A stretch of DNA of 64,000 bases from Anoxybacillus tengchongensis. Its GTDB lineage: Bacteria > Bacillota > Bacilli > Bacillales > Anoxybacillaceae. Position 1 is the first letter of the stretch; each line of letters starts with the position of its first letter. This document shows positions 46,102 to 54,469 of this stretch, in pieces. The position numbers and the translations under genes are program-made. Below the pieces are notes generated by a model. It ran no database searches and was not told the origin of the DNA. It saw only the letters and a program-made list of their open reading frames with translations. The stretch lies in the NCBI RefSeq assembly GCF_014201585.1, contig NZ_JACHES010000011.1, positions 21,876-85,875 of the forward strand, written 5' to 3'.

Positions 46102-47101
46102 ACTCAAACATTGATGTAGAATGAAGTGGTTGCACTTTTGCGTTTGGATCGATGTATGACTTCGCATTGTTGACTGCTGTTGGTGCTTCACCAAATCCGC
46201 AAGCAATTAATTTCACTTTTCCTTCGTATGTGCAAATATCGCCTGCAGCATATACTCCTGGAATATTTGTTTCCATTTTGGAATTTACTTTAATGGAGTT
46301 TTTCTCAATTTCAAGTCCCCATTCTTTAATCGGACCGAGTGAAGAAATGAACCCATAGTTAACAATGACTGCGTCAACGTCCATCGTTTCGCGTGTTTTC
46401 GTTTTTACTTCTTCTAGAACGACTTGTTTAATCCCGTTTTCATCTCCGATCAATTCGACAGGAACGAACGGCGTTTTTACATCAACAGATGAGTTCATTA
46501 AATTTTCGACACTATGCTCATGTGCGCGGAATTTATCGCGACGATGTACGATCGTCACTTTTTTAGCAATCGGTTCAAGCATAAGTGCCCAGTCAACTGC
46601 AGAGTCGCCACCACCGCATATGAGCACATTTTGACCCGCGAATTTATTTAAATCATCAACGAAGTAATGTAAGTTTTTACCTTCGTACTGTGCTGCGCTT
46701 TCGAGTTCTAACCGACGAGGTTGAAATGCACCGTTTCCAGCAGTAATGATGACCGCTTTTGAATAGTGAATTTCTTTATTTGTTGTTAGTTTGAATGTAC
46801 CATCTTCTAGTTTTTCTAATTTTTCAACAGACTGTTCTAGGCAAACGGTCGGGTTAAATTTGCTCATTTGTTCTTTCAAGTTGTCAATCAGTTGTTGTGC
46901 GCGAATTTTCGGGAAACCAGCTACGTCATATATGTATTTTTCAGGGTAAAGTGCGGAAAGTTGTCCGCCAAGTTGTGGAAGGCTTTCGATAATTTTGACG
47001 CTCGCTTGACGCATACCACCATAAAACGCTGTAAACAAGCCGACAGGTCCACCACCGATAATGGTAATATCGTATAATTTTTGATCTTCTTTCACGTTCA
47101 T
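46100..47101 (-). CDS. yumC: Ferredoxin-NADP+ reductase (thioredoxin reductase-like) YumC
   Basis: A 333-aa FAD/NADPH reductase of the FNR type found in Bacillota, homologous to thioredoxin reductase but without the CxxC. FAD motif [22 protein letters not shown] motif [15 protein letters not shown], and the C-terminal [21 protein letters not shown] 47101 has TAGGAGGA upstream; the open frame to 47125 has none. Supplies reduced ferredoxin or flavodoxin; a role in Fe-S protein redox is plausible. Confidence 0.93.
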   Translation of the reverse strand: MNVKEDQKLYDITIIGGGPVGLFTAFYGGMRQASVKIIESLPQLGGQLSALYPEKYIYDVAGFPKIRAQQLIDNLKEQMSKFNPTVCLEQSVEKLEKLEDGTFKLTTNKEIHYSKAVIITAGNGAFQPRRLELESAAQYEGKNLHYFVDDLNKFAGQNVLICGGGDSAVDWALMLEPIAKKVTIVHRRDKFRAHEHSVENLMNSSVDVKTPFVPVELIGDENGIKQVVLEEVKTKTRETMDVDAVIVNYGFISSLGPIKEWGLEIEKNSIKVNSKMETNIPGVYAAGDICTYEGKVKLIACGFGEAPTAVNNAKSYIDPNAKVQPLHSTSMFE

Positions 47102-47308
47102 TCCTCCTAAAACGCAAATTTTCATGTATTATCATACCATAAAAACTGGTTGCGCGCTTTTGTTGTTTTGAAAATTTCGACATACGCTCGACAAAAATTA
47201 TGGCCAAAAATTGAACAAATACCTCTTGAAAAAGAGAGAAAAAAAGAATAAGATGTTAACGTAGAAATGACAACTTTGTTACAAAACGTTGTATTTTTTT
47301 GGTCTATT

Positions 47309-47326
47309 TCGTGAATAAATTCACAA
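47309..47326. promoter_or_regulatory. Rex-type operator upstream of the NDH-2 gene
   Basis: TCGTGAATAAATTCACAA differs at one base from the Rex consensus TTGTGAA-N4-TTCACAA. It lies 72 bp before the TTG start. Rex senses NADH/NAD+ and controls ndh in Bacillus. The remainder of 47102-47397 has another inverted repeat (TACAA-N4-TTGTA, 47280-47293) and no gene. Confidence 0.75.
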
Positions 47327-47397
47327 ACTTTCTAAACGATAAAAATCGTTCAAAAAGTACAAGCTAAAAAAAATAAGAAAAGGTGGAAGTGATTCGC

Positions 47398-48615
47398 TTG
47401 AAGAAGCCAAATGTCGTTGTATTAGGTGCAGGTTATGGTGGATTAATGACAGTGACGCGTTTACAAAAAATGATTGGCGTCAATGAAGCAAGCATTACGC
47501 TTGTTAACAAAAATGATTACCATTATGAATCCACATGGTTGCATGAGGCGGCAGCAGGAACGTTGCATCATGAACGTGTCCGCTATGCGATTGCTGATGT
47601 CATTGACCAAAGTAAAGTCAAATTCATTCAAGATACGGTTGAAAAAATTAACTTAGAACAAAAACAAGTATTGCTTCAAAATCATGAGCCATTAACGTAT
47701 GATTATTTAGTTGTTGCACTTGGTTTTGAATCAGAAACGTTTGGCATTAAAGGACTGAAAGAGCATGCTTTTTCAATTGCCAATGTCAATGCCGCTCGTC
47801 AAATTCGCGAGCATATTGAGTATCAGTTTGCGACATATAGCACGGAAGAAGAAAAACGTGATGAGCGTTTGACGATTGTAGTTGGTGGTGCAGGATTTAC
47901 AGGAATCGAATTTTTAGGGGAACTAGTTAACCGTGTTCCTGAACTTTGCCGTGAATATGATGTCGATCCGAATAAAGTGCGCATCATTTGCGTAGAAGCG
48001 GCTCCAACCGTTCTTCCTGGCTTTGATCCAGAACTTGTTGAGTATGCGGTAAATGTTCTTGAGAAAAAAGGTGTTGAGTTTAAAATCGGCACAGCAATTA
48101 AAGAATGTACACCGGAAGGCATTATCGTTAGCAAAGATGACCAAGTTGAAGAAATTAAGGCCGGAACGGTTGTATGGGCAGCTGGAGTACGTGGAAGTCG
48201 CGTCATTGACGAATCGGGTTTTGAAGCGATGCGCGGTCGTGTCAAAGTCGATCCGTTCTTACGTGCCCCAGGACATGAAGATGTATTTGTTGTCGGGGAC
48301 TGTGCGTTAATGATTAACGAAGAAACGAACCGTCCATACCCTCCAACAGCCCAAATTGCGATGCAACAAGGGGAAGTTTGCGCGAAAAACTTAGCTGTAT
48401 TAATTCGTGGTCAAGGTGAACTACAACCGTTTAAACCAGACTTAAAAGGAACAGTATGTTCGCTTGGTCATGACGATGCGATTGGTGTCGTATTTGGCAA
48501 GAAAATTTGGGGTACAAAAGCGAGCGTCATGAAAAAAGTCATTGACAACCGTGCGCTTTACTTAATTGGTGGCCCAACACTTGTTGCGAAAAAAGGGAAA
48601 TTCAAACTACTATAA
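47398..48615 (+). CDS. Type II NADH dehydrogenase (NDH-2)
   Basis: A 405-aa single-subunit, non-proton-pumping NADH:quinone oxidoreductase at the membrane surface. FAD motif [18 protein letters not shown] motif [17 protein letters not shown] at about 160, [10 protein letters not shown] and the quinone-side [12 protein letters not shown] 47398 follows AAAAGGTGGAAGTG; GTG 47383 is in frame inside the ribosome site. It resembles YumB/Ndh; which one is unclear. A Rex-type box upstream fits control by NADH. Confidence 0.92.
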   Translation: MKKPNVVVLGAGYGGLMTVTRLQKMIGVNEASITLVNKNDYHYESTWLHEAAAGTLHHERVRYAIADVIDQSKVKFIQDTVEKINLEQKQVLLQNHEPLTYDYLVVALGFESETFGIKGLKEHAFSIANVNAARQIREHIEYQFATYSTEEEKRDERLTIVVGGAGFTGIEFLGELVNRVPELCREYDVDPNKVRIICVEAAPTVLPGFDPELVEYAVNVLEKKGVEFKIGTAIKECTPEGIIVSKDDQVEEIKAGTVVWAAGVRGSRVIDESGFEAMRGRVKVDPFLRAPGHEDVFVVGDCALMINEETNRPYPPTAQIAMQQGEVCAKNLAVLIRGQGELQPFKPDLKGTVCSLGHDDAIGVVFGKKIWGTKASVMKKVIDNRALYLIGGPTLVAKKGKFKLL

Positions 48616-48648
48616 AACGAGCGAAGTAATGTTTCGCTCGTTTTTTCT
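48615..48648 (+). terminator. Terminator after NDH-2
   Basis: AAACGAGCGAA / TTCGCTCGTTT with an inner loop, then six T. Confidence 0.85.
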
Positions 48649-48708
48649 TTACAAATCATTTATCTTTATGTATAATTATCAGAAAATTAAGAAAAGGAGG
48701 AAAGTGTT

Positions 48709-48837
48709 ATGAATAAAACAACGTGCCAATATTGTTCGGGGAACGGTTATGTTCATGTTGCAGTCGGTGGTTCGGAAACGTGTCACTATTGCGAGGGAAC
48801 GGGGATAGAAAAAGATGAAGTGGTGATAAAGCAATAA
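48709..48837 (+). CDS. yuiA: YuiA-like 42-aa double-knuckle zinc protein
   Basis: A 42-aa peptide with two CxxCxGxG repeats: CQYCSGNG at 6-13 and CHYCEGTG at 25-32. This is the half-site of the DnaJ zinc finger in duplicate, enough for one zinc. AAAAGGAGGAAAGTGTT precedes the ATG. It lies between an NDH-2 and yuiB as in B. subtilis. No function is known. Confidence 0.85.
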   Translation: MNKTTCQYCSGNGYVHVAVGGSETCHYCEGTGIEKDEVVIKQ

Positions 48838-48894
48838 TTGACTCGTGTTTTCGCTTTCAGTACACTTAAAATGGTGTATTGGAGGTGAGAACGT

Positions 48895-49218
48895 ATGGAG
48901 ATGAGCATCCCGGTTTTATTCATTTCTATTTTATTGTTTTTCGTTTTATTTTTCGGCATTGGCTTTTTATTAAATATGATTTTGCGAACAACGTGGACGA
49001 TGGCGATATTAAGCCCATTTGTTTTATTATTGTGGATCGATCAAATTTCTGTAATGGACTACGTGACAAATCCATCTGCTTCCTTTGCGCATGTGAAAGA
49101 GCGCATTGGATCGTTAGCGGGTGCTGATTTAATGATTTTAAGTAGCGGTATTGTTGGTGCCATTGTTTCAGGTGTTGTCATTCAGACGTTACGAAAAAAA
49201 GGATACCGGATGTTTTAA
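48895..49218 (+). CDS. yuiB: YuiB-like integral membrane protein
   Basis: A 107-aa protein with three predicted transmembrane segments (5-30, 37-55 and 80-98) and a short basic C-terminus. GGAGGTGAGAACGT precedes the ATG. Identified by synteny (yuiA-yuiB-yuiC) and size; function unknown. Confidence 0.75.
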   Translation: MEMSIPVLFISILLFFVLFFGIGFLLNMILRTTWTMAILSPFVLLLWIDQISVMDYVTNPSASFAHVKERIGSLAGADLMILSSGIVGAIVSGVVIQTLRKKGYRMF

Positions 49219-49245
49219 ACCTTCACAGTTGTGGAGGTTTTTTTA
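49217..49245 (+). terminator. Terminator after yuiB
   Basis: AACCTTCAC / GTGGAGGTT (one G-T pair) followed by seven T. Confidence 0.8.
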
Positions 49246-49315
49246 TTTCCCTCACGGTTGATGTATATTTTTTTTGAATGTTGGAAAGAAATACAACCGT
49301 GGGAGGAGTGAATAA

Positions 49316-50017
49316 ATGGGTATAAAATGGTTAAGACGAACGACCATGGTTGTGCTGTTTTTGTGTGCATTCATGACGACATTTCAATCTATATCGGGCG
49401 TTGAAGCAAAGATGTTATCTGATTGGTTTTCACCTTCACGTTTTTCTTTTTTCTCGTTTAAATCGTTATTTTCATCACATACGTATGAATATGTCACCGA
49501 TCGCTTTCGAAAACATGAAAAGCAAGTGACACAGCTATCGTCAAGACAAACAACGAACGAATCGCTGACGTTAGAAGAAGCATTTGATTGGTCACAATAT
49601 CCGTCTGTTACGGTTGTAGCGACAGGATATACAGCAGGAGTGGAGTCAACGGGAAAAACGCCCGATCACCCGAGTTACGGCATTACATATTCGGGTGTGC
49701 GTGTGAAACGTGATTTGTATTCGACGATTGCTGCAGATTTGAATGTTTTCCCCATTGGAACGATTTTATTTATCCCGGGATACGGATATGGTGTCGTTGC
49801 AGATACGGGTTCGGCAATTAAAGGCCATAAAATTGATTTGTATTACGAAACGGTAGATGATGTGTATAAGCATTGGGGAAAGAAAAAAGTAAACGTGTAT
49901 GTTGTTAAACGTGGAGACGGAAAATTATCGGAGCAAGAGATGATCGCACTAAACGAAAATGAATCGATGCAAGTGTTTCGACAACAATATATAAAGAAAA
50001 AGGAAGTCGGGCTATAA
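49316..50017 (+). CDS. yuiC: 3D-domain cell-wall protein YuiC
   Basis: A 233-aa secreted protein. N-terminal hydrophobic signal/anchor (about 8-30, [21 protein letters not shown]), a basic Ser/Phe-rich linker, then a C-terminal 3D domain at about 95-210. The three family aspartates are seen in the [20 protein letters not shown] and HKIDLYYET segments. The fold is that of MltA/RpfB-like lytic transglycosylases, and B. subtilis YuiC has such activity. Start ATG after GGGAGGAGTGAATA. Confidence 0.87.
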   Translation: MGIKWLRRTTMVVLFLCAFMTTFQSISGVEAKMLSDWFSPSRFSFFSFKSLFSSHTYEYVTDRFRKHEKQVTQLSSRQTTNESLTLEEAFDWSQYPSVTVVATGYTAGVESTGKTPDHPSYGITYSGVRVKRDLYSTIAADLNVFPIGTILFIPGYGYGVVADTGSAIKGHKIDLYYETVDDVYKHWGKKKVNVYVVKRGDGKLSEQEMIALNENESMQVFRQQYIKKKEVGL

Positions 50018-50031
50018 CCGAACTTCCTTTT
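49998..50031. terminator. Bidirectional terminator between yuiC and bioY
   Basis: AAAAGGAAGT-CGG pairs with CCGAACTTCCTTTT across a short loop, with one bulge; T-rich on both strands. Confidence 0.7.
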
Positions 50032-50035
50032 TTCT

Positions 50036-50620
50036 TTAGGCAACATATTTGTTATATGTTTGTTGATCGTTTAACGCTCGATAAATACGTGGTGCAATGA
50101 CGCCTGCGACGATTGATAAAATGATGTCTTTTGGAAGCGGAACGAGCATCCAGCTCCATGCCATTGGATACGAGAAACCTTCAGGTGCTTCAGCCCATAA
50201 TTTAAATGCCATATACATCCAATTTGTGCCGAATATGTAGTTAATGACCATACCGATGATTGTTGCGATCACAAAACGCGCGATCGAACGATTTTTGCTT
50301 TTTTCAATAAGTAAGCCAGTTACGTATGCCGCGAGAATAAAAGAAAGAATAAATCCAAATGTTGGAGAGATCACTGTTGAAAATCCTCCGCTAAAACGTG
50401 CAAAAACAGGTGCGCCGAACAATCCAATTAGCATATAAACCGTCATAGCGATCGCGCCGCGTTTTGCTCCGAGAATGGCGCCGGCTAATACGCAAAAAAA
50501 TGTTTGTAGCGTAATCGGAACGCCCCCGATGATGAGAAAAGGAGCCCATGATGTAATATTTGCTCCAATCGCCATTAATGCTGCAAACATAGCAATAAAC
50601 GTTAAATCTTTCGCACGCAT
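50036..50620 (-). CDS. bioY: BioY, biotin transporter S component
   Basis: A 194-aa ECF-type substrate-binding membrane protein with about six helices; the substrate-site segment GVPITLQTFFCVLAGAILG and the Gly-rich PTFGFILSF are typical of BioY. It can work with the shared ECF module (EcfA/A'/T, not in the window). Start ATG 50620, with AAAAAGGGGGTTAACAA upstream, overlapping a BirA-type operator. Confidence 0.92.
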   Translation of the reverse strand: MRAKDLTFIAMFAALMAIGANITSWAPFLIIGGVPITLQTFFCVLAGAILGAKRGAIAMTVYMLIGLFGAPVFARFSGGFSTVISPTFGFILSFILAAYVTGLLIEKSKNRSIARFVIATIIGMVINYIFGTNWMYMAFKLWAEAPEGFSYPMAWSWMLVPLPKDIILSIVAGVIAPRIYRALNDQQTYNKYVA

Positions 50621-50652
50621 TTGTTAACCCCCTTTTTTTATTCGTTAACGAA
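50621..50652 (-). promoter_or_regulatory. BirA-type biotin operator in front of bioY
   Basis: TTGTTAAC at 50621-50628 and GTTAACGAA at 50644-50652 are separated by exactly 15 bp, the layout of the BirA operator in Bacillota. It overlaps the bioY ribosome site. A possible promoter lies just upstream (TTGACT ... TACCAT on the minus strand). Confidence 0.85.
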
Positions 50653-50730
50653 ATGGTATATGATAAAACAAAACAAGTCAATACATAAGTGGGATGTACT
50701 TGTACAACATAACGATATGGAGGGATGAAA

Positions 50731-50880
50731 ATGAGAGAAGAAGAACAACTGCTTCGCGCAAATCGATTAGGTGCAAAAGAAGATATTATTCATGTCAGCG
50801 AAACAGATGATGGGCATGATTTGCGCGATGCAGCGTATATTGGTGAAAAACAAATGGCGGCACCGAATTATCGCCAGTAA
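50731..50880 (+). CDS. Small conserved-type hypothetical protein, 49 aa
   Basis: A 49-residue hydrophilic peptide, MREEEQLLRANRLGAKEDII then a DDGHDLRDAAYIGEKQM-like segment. Translation is well supported by ATGGAGGGATGAAA before the ATG. It is acidic and helical in character. Family not recognised. It converges on the next gene and overlaps its 3' end by 13 bp. Confidence 0.62.
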   Translation: MREEEQLLRANRLGAKEDIIHVSETDDGHDLRDAAYIGEKQMAAPNYRQ

Positions 50881-51164
50881 AGAAAAAAGGTGAGTTGGCA
50901 ACAAGGCGACTCTCCTTTTTTTGGAGAAAGCGTAATATGGATTGTATTTGGATTAAAAGAAATTTTTATTTCTGATTCGATGCCAATAGATTGAAGTTGT
51001 TTCTGTACTTCTTCTTGTTTTGATTGTTGCGCTTTCTCCATCAATTGTTTTGCAAAGGTCGGATCTTTTTCAATTTTTGTAGAAATAGCAGTCGCGTCTT
51101 TAAAGAGCTTTTGTATCGCTTTTGCCGATTGTGTAAATTGCGTAATATCAACATTTGGATACAT
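50868..51164 (-). CDS. Hypothetical protein, 98 aa, helical with a beta tail
   Basis: A protein starting MYPNVDITQFTQSAKAIQKL: a helical Lys/Gln-rich body (about 15-70), then SEIKISFNPNTIHITLS. The ATG 51164 has AAGGAGGGAAAAAG upstream. Its last residues are encoded through the hairpin at 50883-50921, so the C-terminus (CCQLTFFLYWR) is poorly supported as functional. Family not recognised. Confidence 0.6.
   Translation of the reverse strand: MYPNVDITQFTQSAKAIQKLFKDATAISTKIEKDPTFAKQLMEKAQQSKQEEVQKQLQSIGIESEIKISFNPNTIHITLSPKKGESPCCQLTFFLYWR
50883..50921. terminator. Bidirectional terminator-like hairpin
   Basis: AAAAAGGTGAGTTGGC pairs imperfectly with GCGACTCTCCTTTTTT. It ends the 49-aa gene and lies inside the 3' end of the opposite gene. 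Confidence 0.6.
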
Positions 51165-51225
51165 CTTTTTCCCTCCTTGCAAGCAGTATATGACAAAAAG
51201 AAAAAAACGCTCAAAGGCGAGCGTT

Positions 51226-52551
51226 TTATAAGTAACGAATGAAAATATAAGCGTGTGAAATCAGTAAAGAAATGAGCGTAAGTGGCGCTCCAATTTTCAG
51301 AAAATCAAAGTAGCTGAACCCGTGTCCTTCACGTGACGCAATTCCTGCTACGATCACATTTGCTGATGCTCCGATCAACGTTCCATTTCCGCCTAAGCAA
51401 GCGCCAAGTGCTAATGACCACCATAATACATCAATTTGTGCAGAGTCGGGCGATAACCCCATGCCAACAGCCATATCTTGAATGAGCGGGATCATCGTTG
51501 CAACGAATGGGATATTGTCGATCGTTGCAGAAGCGATGCCAGATACCCAAAGAATTAAGTAAGATGCGAAGTGAATATCGCCCCCTGTGACTTCTAAAGC
51601 TTTCTCTGCCAAACTTTTAATCAGCCCAATATCAACAAGCCCACCGACGAGTGTAAACAATCCGGCAAAGAAGAAAATGGTTGTCCACTCAACAGAAGCG
51701 AATACTTCCTCTAAATCGTGCTCTTTTACCCCAATAAGCATCAAAAAGACAGCTCCCGTCATCGCGATGACGGCTGCGTCAACGTGAATGATTGAATGAA
51801 GTGTAAAACCTAAAATGGTTAACGCAAGAACAGAAACAGACTTTTTCAATAGGACCGCGTCTTTAATATATTGTTTTTCATCGATTTTCATCAGCCGTTC
51901 GATGAGTTCCGCATTTGCTTGAAGGCGTTTGCGATAAAAGACATACAAAATAACGACAATAACGAGCATAATGATTAACACAACAGGACCTAAATTAAAT
52001 AAGAAATCATTAAACGTCAAATGTTTATTGGCAGAGCCAATCATAATGTTTGGTGGATCTCCAATTAATGTCGCTGTTCCGCCAATGTTTGAGAAAAGGA
52101 CTTCAGAAATTAAAAATGGAACAGGCTCTACTTCTAACATGCGTGTAATAGAGAATGTAACCGGGACGATTAATAAAACAGTTGTAACATTGTCCAGAAA
52201 GGCAGAAAGAACAGCTGTTAGCAATGATAAAATGACTAAAATGTGAATTGGGCTTCCTTTTGCCATTTTTGCAGCTTTGACCGCAACATACTGGAAAAAG
52301 CCTGATTTACTCGTAATGCTAACAAGAATCATCATTCCGATTAAAAGCGTAATCGTTCCCCATTCGATATGATGCGTGTACGCTTGATGTAAATCGACAA
52401 TGCCGAAAATGATCATAAAAGCGGCACCTAATAAAGCAATCACAGCTCGGTTCACTTTTTCTGAAATAATAATGGCGTATGTAATCAAAAAGATTGCAAT
52501 GGCCACATAATATTGGAAGTTATTTACTTCATGAGTCATTGCCTCATGCAC
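51226..52551 (-). CDS. NhaD/ArsB-type (IT superfamily) transporter
   Basis: A 441-aa membrane protein with about 11-12 helices. Diagnostic ion-transporter motifs are SAFLDNVTTVLLIVPV, IGGTATLIGDPPNIMIGSA and, in the second half, IASATIDNIPFVATM and LGGNGTLIGASANV. These match the ArsB/NhaD Na+/H+ or anion group. No ars regulator or reductase neighbours it, so arsenite export is not implied. Start GTG 52551 after AAAGGAATGACAGATC; ATG 52539 is an alternative. Confidence 0.88.
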   Translation of the reverse strand: MHEAMTHEVNNFQYYVAIAIFLITYAIIISEKVNRAVIALLGAAFMIIFGIVDLHQAYTHHIEWGTITLLIGMMILVSITSKSGFFQYVAVKAAKMAKGSPIHILVILSLLTAVLSAFLDNVTTVLLIVPVTFSITRMLEVEPVPFLISEVLFSNIGGTATLIGDPPNIMIGSANKHLTFNDFLFNLGPVVLIIMLVIVVILYVFYRKRLQANAELIERLMKIDEKQYIKDAVLLKKSVSVLALTILGFTLHSIIHVDAAVIAMTGAVFLMLIGVKEHDLEEVFASVEWTTIFFFAGLFTLVGGLVDIGLIKSLAEKALEVTGGDIHFASYLILWVSGIASATIDNIPFVATMIPLIQDMAVGMGLSPDSAQIDVLWWSLALGACLGGNGTLIGASANVIVAGIASREGHGFSYFDFLKIGAPLTLISLLISHAYIFIRYL

Positions 52552-52573
52552 GATCTGTCATTCCTTTCTTCTC

Positions 52574-53002
52574 TCAGTTTTTTAGTAGCTGAAGGCAGCT
52601 TGGACATTTTAAATGTGTTGTGTCAGCGTTTACATTGCGAACATAAAAAGAAAATCCACATTGTGAACATTCGATTTGTGATAAACGATCGATAAACAAT
52701 TTCGTCGATGGCGACCCTTGTTTCGTTGTATCGATCACTTCCACATGCACATGTTCACGTGAGTCATCTTCTGCAAGCACTTGTCCTTCTATTTCTTCTT
52801 TTACACGCCAGCCATGATCTAAAATATGTTGCTCGAGCTGGCTATGAGAAGAGTTTGCTAACATGTCTTCAGCTAATGCCATCAACTGCTCATTTGTTAA
52901 AGATTCAAATGGAATTTTTTGTTTCTTTTCGTTCCAATACCCCCTCAATTGTGCCTCTGTGAATACAAATGTAATGACTTTGTGGATTACGACGTTTTTC
53001 AA
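52574..53002 (-). CDS. Hypothetical protein with C-terminal zinc ribbon
   Basis: A 142-aa protein: a helical N-terminal half (FTEAQLRGYWNEKKQKIPF...) and a C-terminal zinc-ribbon-like region with CSQCGFSFYV and LKCPSCLQLL. Start TTG 53002 follows AAAAAGGGAGGCGTATTCG; the longer frame to 53065 lacks a ribosome site. Unrecognised family; zinc ribbon suggests nucleic-acid or protein binding (inference). Confidence 0.65.
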   Translation of the reverse strand: MKNVVIHKVITFVFTEAQLRGYWNEKKQKIPFESLTNEQLMALAEDMLANSSHSQLEQHILDHGWRVKEEIEGQVLAEDDSREHVHVEVIDTTKQGSPSTKLFIDRLSQIECSQCGFSFYVRNVNADTTHLKCPSCLQLLKN

Positions 53003-53114
53003 ACGAATACGCCTCCCTTTTTTGTTTACGAATCCAATTATATTCCTTTTTGCAAAGTGATACAATTGCCTTTATGATATAATGAGTGAGATGACATATG
53101 GAGAGGTTGATCGT

Positions 53115-53312
53115 ATGGCTAACATCATATTTGGATTGTTTCTATACTTTCCAGAAGATAAAACAGAATACATTCCTGCGGCGATTTCATTTACAGCATT
53201 TTTTATCGCTGCGGTGTTGACGATGAGACTGATTATAAAAATTTCAAAGCGTCAAGAGGAAAAAGCGAAACAATTAGAAGAACAGTTGAAAAAACAACAA
53301 GTAGACGATTAA
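53115..53312 (+). CDS. Small membrane protein with charged coiled-coil tail
   Basis: A 65-aa protein: one or two hydrophobic segments ([12 protein letters not shown] and [20 protein letters not shown]), then a highly charged tail ([21 protein letters not shown]). GGAGAGGTTGATCGT precedes the ATG. Family not recognised. It is 53 bp upstream of sodC. Confidence 0.62.
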   Translation: MANIIFGLFLYFPEDKTEYIPAAISFTAFFIAAVLTMRLIIKISKRQEEKAKQLEEQLKKQQVDD

Positions 53313-53365
53313 ATGAACACAGAAGGGGCATAATAAGTGGTAAATATGTAGTTGGGGGGCTTATT

Positions 53366-53878
53366 GTGCGCCAAGTCATTGTATGTTTCGTTTTATTACT
53401 TATAAGCGGTTGTATGGAACAACAAGTAAAAAACGTCAATGTCAATATGATTAATGAAGACGGGGACTCGCTTGGAACGATTAAAATGTCCCAACAACCT
53501 CAAGGAGTAAAATTAGATATTGATTTAAAAGGACTTCCACCAGGGGAGCATGCGATGCATATTCATGACAAAGGAACATGCGAACCGCCTGAATTTAAAT
53601 CAGCGGGGGAACATTTTAATCCAGAAGGAAAAGAACATGGTCTTCTTCATCCAGAAGGGGCGCACGCAGGTGATTTACCGAATTTGATCGTGAAAGAAGA
53701 TGGAACGGTCAAAGTACAATTAATAGCTCCAAATGTCAATTTATCAGAAGAGAAAAATGGTCTATTTACAAAAGAAGGAACATCCATTGTGATCCATGAA
53801 GGGAAAGATGATGGGATGTCTCAGCCAGCAGGAAATGCAGGTAAGCGAATCGCATGCGGTATCATAAAAAAACGGTAG
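53366..53878 (+). CDS. sodC: Cu/Zn superoxide dismutase-like lipoprotein
   Basis: A 170-aa lipoprotein: signal peptide with lipobox ISGC (Cys17), then the SodC beta barrel. The Cu ligands appear complete: HIH (MHIHDKG), His in GEHFNP and His in VIHEGKDD. The Zn set is His in KEHG, His in GAHAGD and the following Asp. The catalytic Arg is in KRIACG. The disulfide cysteines (TCEPP, ACGII) are present. The B. subtilis paralogue YojM is known to lack Cu ligands. Start GTG 53366; a terminator follows. Confidence 0.9.
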   Translation: MRQVIVCFVLLLISGCMEQQVKNVNVNMINEDGDSLGTIKMSQQPQGVKLDIDLKGLPPGEHAMHIHDKGTCEPPEFKSAGEHFNPEGKEHGLLHPEGAHAGDLPNLIVKEDGTVKVQLIAPNVNLSEEKNGLFTKEGTSIVIHEGKDDGMSQPAGNAGKRIACGIIKKR

Positions 53879-53879
53879 T

Positions 53880-53910
53880 AGCAAGCGGTGTCGTCTTGCT
53901 TCTTTTTTTG
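53880..53910 (+). terminator. Terminator after sodC
   Basis: AGCAAG / CTTGCT with a 9-nt loop, then a T-run. Confidence 0.6.
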
Positions 53911-53968
53911 AAAAAATGCGTGCATTTTTTTCTAAATTATGTGAAAATTTATGGCAGGGGGGATTCAT

Positions 53969-54469
53969 ATGAAGCTAAGTGAAAAAGAACTTGAAATTGT
54001 TGAACTGCTAGAAAAACACGCACGATTGCCGATCGATACAATGGCGAAAATGGTGTCTCTTTCTGTTTCGGAAGTGGAGCATATTATAAAAAAGCTAGAA
54101 GAAGCAAAAGTCATTGTGCAATATGCAACGATCGTTGACTGGCGAAAAGTTGATGGGCATGAAGGTGTGACGGCTATGATTGATGTGAAAGTAACACCAA
54201 AGCGAGGTGTCGGATTCGATGAAGTAGCAGAACGTATTTATCGCTTCCCGGAGGTCAAATCCGTCTATTTAATGTCGGGTGCATATGATTTATCGGTTGT
54301 TATTGAAGGACGTTCCATGTCTGAGATCGCTCATTTTGTTTCTGAAAAATTATCAACGCTTGACTCCGTTATTTCAACGACAACTCATTTTATTTTGAAG
54401 AAGTATAAACATGATGGCACCGTATTCGAACAAGGTGATCAAGATCGAAGAATCGTGGTGGCTCCGTGA
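53969..54469 (+). CDS. yugG: Lrp/AsnC-family transcriptional regulator
   Basis: A 166-aa regulator: N-terminal winged helix (about 5-55, LEKHARLPIDTMAKMVSLSVSEVEHIIKKL) and C-terminal RAM/ACT domain (about 70-150, VKSVYLMSGAYDLSVVIEG). The ATG 53969 has AGGGGGGATTCAT upstream. Its stop overlaps the start of the aminotransferase (TGATG), which suggests control of that gene. Equivalent to YugG by synteny. Confidence 0.88.
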   Translation: MKLSEKELEIVELLEKHARLPIDTMAKMVSLSVSEVEHIIKKLEEAKVIVQYATIVDWRKVDGHEGVTAMIDVKVTPKRGVGFDEVAERIYRFPEVKSVYLMSGAYDLSVVIEGRSMSEIAHFVSEKLSTLDSVISTTTHFILKKYKHDGTVFEQGDQDRRIVVAP

